From: Alistipes sp.
Lineage (GTDB): Bacteria > Bacteroidota > Bacteroidia > Bacteroidales > Rikenellaceae
NCBI GenBank assembly: GCA_017629145.1
Contig: JAGBXR010000013.1
Span: 1-40,055, forward strand
Direction of reading: 5' to 3'
DNA: 40,055 bases
Shown: positions 34,692 through 40,055 of the stretch, piece by piece
Layout of the letters: each line of letters begins with the position of its first letter
How positions within the stretch are numbered: position 1 is the stretch's first letter
The notes under the pieces: generated by a model
Databases searched by the model: none
Told to the model about the DNA's origin: nothing
What the model saw: only the letters and a program-made list of their open reading frames with translations
Position numbers and translations under genes: made by a program

Positions 34692-34765
34692 ATTTTTTCA
34701 CGCTTTTCTTTCACTTTTTTTACATTTTTCTCACTTTTTCTCATTTTTCACTATTTTTCGTGGCA
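34692..34765. promoter_or_regulatory. Phased T-tracts upstream of tRNA-Pro and gadB
   Basis: About seven runs of four to seven T residues, separated by CAC, CTCA or similar, recur at roughly 10-bp steps. Read on the minus strand they are A-tracts directly upstream of the tRNA-Pro promoter. Such phasing predicts bent DNA and could work as an UP-type element. Confidence 0.55.
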
Positions 34766-34821
34766 TAATTTGTGTTTTTGTCGGGTTCAACAACCTTTAC
34801 ATCATCTAAAAAAATGTAATT

Positions 34822-36234
34822 ATGACAAAGACAAAAGAGCACAACACGACTGCCACGGCAGTCTATGGTTCGGAAGAGATGGTGCGTCCAGCACCTACGA
34901 TGACTATTCCCGAGACGATGACACCTCCCGAAGTGGCTTACCGTATGGTCAAGGACGAGACATATGCACAGACACAGCCGCGCCTCAACCTCGCTACATT
35001 CGTAACGACCTATATGGATGACTATGCCACACGTCTGATGAACGAGGCGATTGCAGTGAACTACATCGACCAGACCGAGTATCCACGTGTGGCGGTGATG
35101 ACAAGCCGCTGCATCAATATCATCGCCAATCTGTGGAACTCTCCCGAGAAGGGCGAATCGAAGACCGGAGCTGTCGGCATAGGCTCGTCGGAGGCCTGTA
35201 TGCTTGGCGGTGTTGCTGCGTGGTTGCGTTGGCGCGAACGTCGCCTAAAGGCGGGTAAGAGCGTCGACAAGCCCAACCTCGTTATGAGCTCGGGTATGCA
35301 GGTGGTATGGGAGAAGTTCTGCCAACTCTGGCAGATTGAGCTACGTCAGGTGCCTCTCACCTCCGAAAACCGCACGCTATCGCCTAAGGAGGCTATTAAG
35401 ATGTGCGACGAGAATACGATATGCGTAGTTCCCATTGCGGGTGTTACGTGGACAGGCCTAAACGACGATGTCGAAGCGTTAGACAAGGAGTTGGATAAGT
35501 TCAACAAGGAGACGGGCTATGAGATTCCTATCCACGTTGACGCTGCCTCAGGTGGTTTTATCCTTCCATTCGTAAGCCCAGAGACTAAGTGGGACTTTAG
35601 ACTCAAGTGGGTGATGTCGATATCGACTTCGGGCCATAAGTTCGGTCTTGTGTACCCGGGTCTTGGATGGGTCGTATGGCGTGACCGCACGCTGCTGCCC
35701 AAGGAGATGAGCTTCTCGGTGAACTACCTCGGTGCAGAGGTTACGCAGGTGGGTCTTAACTTCTCGCGTCCTGCTGCACAGATTCTCGGTCAGTACTACA
35801 ACTTTATCCGTCTGGGACGAGAGGGCTATCGCAGCATCCAGCAGAACTCAATGGAGATTGCTCGCTACTGCCACGAGCGTATTGGCAAGATGCGATGCTT
35901 CGAAAACTACTCCAAGGAGGTGGTCAATCCACTCTTCATCTGGAGCCTCAAGGAGGAGTATAACAAGAGCGCAAAGTGGACCTTGTATGACCTACAAGCT
36001 GCCCTGCAGCAGAGCGGATGGATGGTACCAGCCTATACGCTTCCAAAGAATATCGATGATATCGTAGTTATGCGTATCGTAGTACGTCAGGGTATGTCTC
36101 GCGATATGGCGGATATGCTTCTACGCGACATTGAGAATGCTGTACACGAATTCGAGAAGCTGCAATACCCCACCACCTCGCGTCTCCAGTACGAGAAACA
36201 GGAGAAGCAGCGCGGCAAGGTATTTACGCACTAA
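34822..36234 (+). CDS. gadB: Glutamate decarboxylase
   Basis: A 470-residue PLP enzyme that converts glutamate to GABA and CO2, using up a cytoplasmic proton. The PLP lysine is K273 in STSGHKFGLVYPGLGWVVW. The cofactor-binding HVDAASGGFILPF and SSEACMLGG segments are present, and the sequence follows E. coli GadB closely to the end (SFSVNYLGAEV, NFSRPAAQILGQYY, DIVVMRI). The C-terminus ends KVFTH; its histidine could close the active site at neutral pH as in E. coli. No glutamate/GABA antiporter gene is adjacent in the window. A terminator follows immediately. Confidence 0.95.
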   Translation: MTKTKEHNTTATAVYGSEEMVRPAPTMTIPETMTPPEVAYRMVKDETYAQTQPRLNLATFVTTYMDDYATRLMNEAIAVNYIDQTEYPRVAVMTSRCINIIANLWNSPEKGESKTGAVGIGSSEACMLGGVAAWLRWRERRLKAGKSVDKPNLVMSSGMQVVWEKFCQLWQIELRQVPLTSENRTLSPKEAIKMCDENTICVVPIAGVTWTGLNDDVEALDKELDKFNKETGYEIPIHVDAASGGFILPFVSPETKWDFRLKWVMSISTSGHKFGLVYPGLGWVVWRDRTLLPKEMSFSVNYLGAEVTQVGLNFSRPAAQILGQYYNFIRLGREGYRSIQQNSMEIARYCHERIGKMRCFENYSKEVVNPLFIWSLKEEYNKSAKWTLYDLQAALQQSGWMVPAYTLPKNIDDIVVMRIVVRQGMSRDMADMLLRDIENAVHEFEKLQYPTTSRLQYEKQEKQRGKVFTH

Positions 36235-36237
36235 TAT

Positions 36238-36268
36238 AAATGGCTGTCCAATGAACGGACAGCCATTT
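36238..36268. terminator. Bidirectional terminator, gadB / TonB-domain gene
   Basis: AAATGGCTGTCC (36238-36249) pairs perfectly with GGACAGCCATTT (36257-36268). It lies between two convergent stop codons. Confidence 0.85.
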
Positions 36269-36277
36269 ATGCTATAT

Positions 36278-37483
36278 TTATAATGCTCCGAAGATAACCG
36301 GTACAATACCCTGATAGGCTACCGCCTTGCCGTCTTTGGTTGCTGGCTGCCACTGAGGGCAGCTAACCATCACGCGACGCACCTCCTCGTCAAATAGGCG
36401 ATGGGGAGTACCCTTAATTGTGTTTATCTCCACAACCTCAACATAACCTGCGTCATTTACTATATATTTTACCACCAAGTGTGCCCATAGGCTCTTATCC
36501 TTTATATCGTAGGGATAGTGAACATAGGAGGCTATCCACTGCGAGAAGTTATCCATACTACTTCCAAGCAGTGTTGGGAGCGTATCGGGGTTGCCCTCCA
36601 CGCGAGGGTCGAGCGAGTGGGTATGTACAACGACTACACCATTTGAGGTATCTCCCAAATCGCTCCAATACTTCGTTGCACTCTCCTCCTTGAGAATTGT
36701 CATCATCTTGATTCGCTCTGCTGGCAGGCTCTGCATCTGCTCAGCAGTCGCAGGCTTACCATCGATTACATACATTGGTGTCTTACCTCCATCAGGCGTA
36801 AACTTTTCGCCCGAGTCGAACGCTACAACCACTACATCATCGAGCTTAAGAGCAGCATTTATACCCTTCATATCCTCCTCAGCCGCAGGTAGAGCGTCGT
36901 CCTTTGGTATCTGGAAGTGTACGGGGAGCATAAATCTTAGAGATACCGTACGACCATTCTGCACAGCAGGTGTCCAGCGTGGCGATGATACGATAACACG
37001 CTTAACCTCATCGGCAAGTATCTGATACTTCGATTGTAGGATCTTAATATCCTCCATAGCGATATATCCCTCACGATTTACGATAAATTGCAGCACTACC
37101 ATATCCTCCAAGCCCTTCTCCAAGGCCTCTGCTGGGTAGCGCAAATTTTGCATCACCCAATTCTGGAAGGTGCGAATATCGCCTCCCATAAACGATGGCA
37201 GAATATCTGTTTTAAGAAATACCTCGTCCTCAGCTTCACTATTCTTAAGAGAGATGACAACTACACCATTCGAGGTGTCGCCAAATTGCTCGAATTTGCG
37301 TATCTGTTCCTCATTCTTAAATACGGTCATCGACTCGATAAGCTCAGTATCTATCGTCTGAAACTCCTCGATTGTTACAACCTTACCATCGACGATGTAT
37401 AGCGGTTTTTGAGGCTCTTCAGCTGCCTGTGCCAACGTCGCCATAGCGACAAGCGACACCATAATAGAAAATATGCGTTTCAT
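36278..37483 (-). CDS. Periplasmic protein with duplicated plug-like and TonB C-terminal domains
   Basis: A 401-residue exported protein; I chose ATG 37483 because it starts the signal peptide MKRIFSIMVSLVAMATLAQA. The mature protein is two copies of one two-part module. In copy 1, residues 28-80 look like a receptor plug segment (YIVDGKVVT, then DTSNGVVVISLK) and 94-190 like a TonB C-terminal domain (YPAEALEKG, QFIVNREGYI, SSPRWTPAVQNGR). In copy 2 these are residues 237-290 (YVIDGKPAT, DTSNGVVVVHT) and 301-401 (YPYDIKDKS, KYIVNDAGYV, SCPQWQPATKDGK). There is no membrane anchor after the signal peptide, unlike true TonB. It is divergent from a two-component system that may control it. The function is unknown. 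Confidence 0.82.
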   Translation of the reverse strand: MKRIFSIMVSLVAMATLAQAAEEPQKPLYIVDGKVVTIEEFQTIDTELIESMTVFKNEEQIRKFEQFGDTSNGVVVISLKNSEAEDEVFLKTDILPSFMGGDIRTFQNWVMQNLRYPAEALEKGLEDMVVLQFIVNREGYIAMEDIKILQSKYQILADEVKRVIVSSPRWTPAVQNGRTVSLRFMLPVHFQIPKDDALPAAEEDMKGINAALKLDDVVVVAFDSGEKFTPDGGKTPMYVIDGKPATAEQMQSLPAERIKMMTILKEESATKYWSDLGDTSNGVVVVHTHSLDPRVEGNPDTLPTLLGSSMDNFSQWIASYVHYPYDIKDKSLWAHLVVKYIVNDAGYVEVVEINTIKGTPHRLFDEEVRRVMVSCPQWQPATKDGKAVAYQGIVPVIFGAL

Positions 37484-37552
37484 AATCCTTACTCTGTTTT
37501 TGTGTTCAACAATAGGTTTTAGGTAAAGAGCTCTTATCTGTTTTTCCTGATG

Positions 37553-37560
37553 CAAAGATA
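37553..37560 (-). promoter_or_regulatory. -7 box of the TonB-domain gene
   Basis: TATCTTTG on the minus strand, about 70 bp before the start. There is no TTG at the proper distance, which may mean activator dependence. Confidence 0.5.
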
Positions 37561-37592
37561 GTGGATAGATTTGCCGTTGCCTAATTTTTAAG

Positions 37593-37629
37593 GTTAAAGA
37601 GTGTTAAGCGAAATGTTAAATAGTGTTAA
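37593..37629 (+). promoter_or_regulatory. Four GTTAA direct repeats, candidate response-regulator site
   Basis: GTTAA occurs at 37593, 37603, 37615 and 37625, that is with steps of 10, 12 and 10 bp on one face of the helix. The repeats lie between the divergent -7 boxes of the TonB-domain gene and the histidine kinase gene. OmpR-type regulators usually bind such ~11-bp-spaced direct repeats. Confidence 0.55.
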
Positions 37630-37668
37630 AACGTGCTGTGGTGCGATGCAAGCTATGCTTATTTTCAC

Positions 37669-37676
37669 TACCTTTG
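37669..37676 (+). promoter_or_regulatory. -7 box of the histidine kinase/response regulator operon
   Basis: TACCTTTG, 22 bp before the start codon. No TTG box is present upstream; the GTTAA repeats end 40 bp upstream. Confidence 0.55.
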
Positions 37677-37697
37677 TACAAAGCAAAATATAGATAT

Positions 37698-38915
37698 ATG
37701 AATAAGTCGGGGTTTCGAAGAGTATCTATAATGGTTATCTTCTCGTTGGTGCTTCTTGCTGCTGTCGAGGCGATATGGGCGGTGCGCACCTATAGAGAGA
37801 TGCGTGAGAGCTACGAGCAGCAGATACGCAGCGTGCTCGAAGAGGCTGCGTGGAAGTATACTACAAACTCACTAAACGGCAACGCAATGATTAACATAGG
37901 TAACATCTCGCGTTTCAACGCCTTCGTAGGCGAAGGTCTGCGTACTGCTGGTCTATCGACAACCTATCGTGTTGAGGTGCTATCTACAACCGATGCCGAT
38001 CCAATAGTGCTTATGGCTATGGGAGAGGAGCTCGCATCGAGCGATATGCTATCCGTAGACAAATATCTCACTCCGCTTATCCTACGCCTCAAGGTTGCCG
38101 ACCCGCGTGCCGCGATTCTGGCGAGTATGCGTTGGATATTGGCACTACAGCTACTGACCGTCGTGGTGCTTGCAGCTACATTTATCTATCTGTTACGAAC
38201 ACTGTTTCGCGCTAAGAGCCTTGAGCGCATCCGTCGCGATCTCACGCATAACATCACTCACGAGCTAAAGACTCCCGTAGCCGCAGCATATGCCGCTACC
38301 GATATACTCCTAAACGATGCTGCAATATCCGAAGATAGCCCTCGACGCAATGAATACTTAGTAATGATAGCCTCGGAACTACGCCACCTAAGCGCGATGA
38401 TAGAGGAGATTCTGCGTAGCTCTACCGAGGAGTACGATAGCTCGTCGCTACGCCTGGAGGAGTGTGCACTGAGCGAGATTGTCGGAGAGTGCCAAGCATC
38501 GCTTTCATTGAAGTACAACACGCGCGAAGTGGCGTGGAATATCGCTATCAATAGGGAGCTAACCGTCGTTGCTGACCGCTTTCACCTTGCTGGCATCGTG
38601 AGTGCATTGGTCGACAATGCTATAAAGTATAGCCCAGAGCGTGCTGAGGTAGATATAAAAGCTGAGGTTGAGGGGGATGATGTTATAATTTCGATTGCCG
38701 ACCGAGGCTTGGGCATTGCGCGCTCGGAGCAGCGACGCATATTCGATAAGTTCTACCGCGTGTCGACGGGCAACCGCCACGACACAAAGGGCTATGGACT
38801 GGGATTATACTATGTTAAATCTATCGTTGAGTCGCACGGTGGAAGTATCGATCTTACATCGTCACTCGGCAGTGGTTCTCTTTTTAGAATAAAACTACCA
38901 CGCTATGGCAAATAG
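37698..38915 (+). CDS. Sensor histidine kinase (RprX-like)
   Basis: A 405-residue inner-membrane kinase. I chose ATG 37698 because it comes just after the -7 box and directly precedes the first membrane helix (VSIMVIFSLVLLAAVEAIWAV); the longer frame would include the promoter. A ~115-residue periplasmic sensor lies between this helix and a second one near 145-167. The phospho-accepting H188 is in NITHELKTPVAAA, followed by N-box LVDNAIKYSP, G1 IADRGLGI, F-box FDKFYRV and G2 GYGLGLYYV. It overlaps the response regulator gene by 11 bp. By context it probably resembles the Bacteroides RprX/RprY pair; the signal is unknown. Confidence 0.9.
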   Translation: MNKSGFRRVSIMVIFSLVLLAAVEAIWAVRTYREMRESYEQQIRSVLEEAAWKYTTNSLNGNAMINIGNISRFNAFVGEGLRTAGLSTTYRVEVLSTTDADPIVLMAMGEELASSDMLSVDKYLTPLILRLKVADPRAAILASMRWILALQLLTVVVLAATFIYLLRTLFRAKSLERIRRDLTHNITHELKTPVAAAYAATDILLNDAAISEDSPRRNEYLVMIASELRHLSAMIEEILRSSTEEYDSSSLRLEECALSEIVGECQASLSLKYNTREVAWNIAINRELTVVADRFHLAGIVSALVDNAIKYSPERAEVDIKAEVEGDDVIISIADRGLGIARSEQRRIFDKFYRVSTGNRHDTKGYGLGLYYVKSIVESHGGSIDLTSSLGSGSLFRIKLPRYGK

Positions 38916-39588
38916 AGATATATTGGTTGTTGAGGATGAGCCAACACTCAGACGTATCGTTGTTGAGGCTTTAGAACGCTCGGGGTATGAGGTTAGTTCG
39001 GCGAGTGATGGAGAGGAGGGATTACACCTCTTCGAGAGTCATTGTGCCAATTTGGTTGTTGCCGATATTATGATGCCTCGTATGGATGGCTTCGAGATGG
39101 TGCGTCGTATGCGTGCGCTCAAACCCGACACGCTATTTTTGTTCCTTTCGGCACGTAGCGGTGCTGAGGATGTTGTAGAGGGCTTTCGCACAGGAGGCCA
39201 CGATTATCTCCGTAAGCCATTTGCTATGAGCGAGTTGCTCGTGCGTATAGAGGCTCTGCTATCGCGGCTTAGCAATGCGGATAATCGAGCTAAGGAGTAT
39301 GCTATAGGTTGCTACATCTTTGATTCAGTGCACTCTACACTACGCCGTGGCGACACCATTGTGCGCCTATCTTCGCGCGAGGCTGCGATACTAAACTCGT
39401 TAGCTGCCAATATTGGGCGTGTTGTTAGCTCGCGTGCAATGCTGCTCGACTTGTGGGGCGACGATAGCTACTATAACCTACGTTCGCTCAATGTCTACAT
39501 ATCGAAGCTAAGGGGTTATCTATCGGCAGATAGTCGTATAGAGATTGTCTCGGTGCGCGGTGTAGGATATAAACTGCTGGAGGAGTAG
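38905..39588 (+). CDS. OmpR-family response regulator (RprY-like)
   Basis: A 227-residue DNA-binding regulator. The receiver has the acidic pocket VVEDEP, phospho-acceptor D54 (VVADIMMPRMDG), S82 and K104 (LRKPFAMSELL). The C-terminal winged helix (about 130-227) has LSSREAAILNSLAANIGRVVSSR, SLNVYISKLRGYLS and the wing strand IVSVRGVGYKL. All catalytic residues are present, so normal phosphorylation by the overlapping kinase is expected. The GTTAA repeats upstream of the kinase gene are a plausible binding site for autoregulation. Confidence 0.93.
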   Translation: MANRDILVVEDEPTLRRIVVEALERSGYEVSSASDGEEGLHLFESHCANLVVADIMMPRMDGFEMVRRMRALKPDTLFLFLSARSGAEDVVEGFRTGGHDYLRKPFAMSELLVRIEALLSRLSNADNRAKEYAIGCYIFDSVHSTLRRGDTIVRLSSREAAILNSLAANIGRVVSSRAMLLDLWGDDSYYNLRSLNVYISKLRGYLSADSRIEIVSVRGVGYKLLEE

Positions 39589-39796
39589 ATAGGTAGAAGA
39601 GATTTTTGAGGAAGCTGCGCGCCTTTAGATAGGGCATAAGGAATTTAAGGAAATTAGTGAATTTAGGGAGAGCTTGCGCGCCTTTGGAACGCACTCTGCT
39701 CCTTAACACCCCTATATTCATTAATTTCCTTAAACTCATTAAATTCATTAATCTACCTAATTTCCTTAATTCACCACCTACCCACCTGCACACCCT
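39589..39796. repeat. AT-rich inverted-repeat region leading the second hairpin array
   Basis: GAATTTAAGGAAATTAGTGA (39641-39660, continuing to 39664) is nearly complementary to 39733-39772, which ends TAATTTCCTTAATTC. Within the left part, TGCGCGCCTTT occurs twice (about 39616 and 39676). Related GGGAATTTAAGG sequences precede the first array. No gene is seen here. Confidence 0.65.
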
Positions 39797-40055
39797 AATT
39801 TTTCGATAGAAGTAGTGAGATGCGGCACTGACACGAAAAAGCCACCGATGGGTAGTACTTGATGTACGTCCCATTGGTGGCGTTGACTGAAGTGCCGCAG
39901 ATTGCTGCTTATCTCGAAAAATTAAAATTTGTTGTTAGAAGGCTGTAGATGCTGCACCGATAAAGAAGTTGCCCCAGATGGGACATACTTAGCGTATTTC
40001 CCATTTGGGGCAACGATTGAGGTGCGGCAGATATCTGCCTTATCACAACAAATTA
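39797..40055. repeat. Second hairpin-repeat array (two units, cut by the window end)
   Basis: Unit A (39797-39924) is close to unit 2 of the first array, with inner arms GCCACCGATGGG and CCCATTGGTGGC. Unit B (39925-40055) is identical to unit 5 (14467-14597) over all 131 bp. The array may continue beyond the window. Confidence 0.9.

Noticed and set aside
34537-34809. 90-codon frame covering tRNA-Pro
   Set aside because: It reads through the complement of a good tRNA gene, its terminator and the T-tracts.

Overview
The window looks like chromosomal DNA of a gut Bacteroidales bacterium, most likely Alistipes-like (Rikenellaceae); the genus is an inference. Phylum-level evidence is strong. Several promoters have the Bacteroidetes form TTG-N18-20-TAnnTTTG. 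Many proteins are lipoproteins with BACON, PKD, DUF4465, DUF5074 or DUF4369 domains. There is also a DUF4290 protein, an RprXY-like two-component pair, and starts without Shine-Dalgarno sequences.

Layout. 1-1.6 kb: 3' part of the B12-dependent methylmalonyl-CoA mutase large subunit. 1.9-5.4 kb: two BACON-type lipoproteins on the minus strand. 5.7-6.5 kb: primary sigma factor rpoD. 6.6-13.7 kb: a cobalamin-riboswitch operon with a 46-residue peptide, a BtuH/DUF4465-like lipoprotein, a PKD surface lipoprotein, a BtuG-like propeller and a BtuB-like receptor, which probably supplies B12 to enzymes such as the mutase. 13.8-14.6 kb: an array of five ~130-bp hairpin repeats. 14.6-19.0 kb: two M3 dipeptidyl carboxypeptidase lipoproteins. 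19.05-27.6 kb: rsmE, then a six-gene membrane complex related to hydrogenase-4 but without nickel ligands (Ehr-type), then folA. 27.65-31.1 kb: thyA, lpxH, a thioredoxin-fold lipoprotein and a DUF4290 gene as one minus-strand operon. 31.4-34.6 kb: a NtrC-like ATPase lacking a DNA-binding domain, a HAD phosphatase with a small peptide upstream, a family 2 glycosyltransferase and tRNA-Pro(UGG). 34.8-39.6 kb: glutamate decarboxylase, a duplicated periplasmic TonB-domain protein and a histidine kinase/response regulator pair. 39.8 kb to the end: a second hairpin-repeat array.

The most unusual element is the ~130-bp repeat. Each intact unit folds into one long three-stem hairpin. Between units, paired positions change together while a G.T wobble, a tandem G.A mismatch and two outer-stem mismatches stay fixed. 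Both arrays are preceded by an AT-rich inverted repeat built on GGGAATTTAAGG. The last unit of each array is identical over 131 bp although the two lie 25 kb apart. This looks like a structured repeat family with a selected fold; its function is unknown.

The second notable item is the Ehr-type complex. Its membrane proton-channel subunits look intact, but the 'hydrogenase' subunits have lost the NiFe ligands and the proximal Fe-S ligands, leaving one recognisable [4Fe-4S] site.
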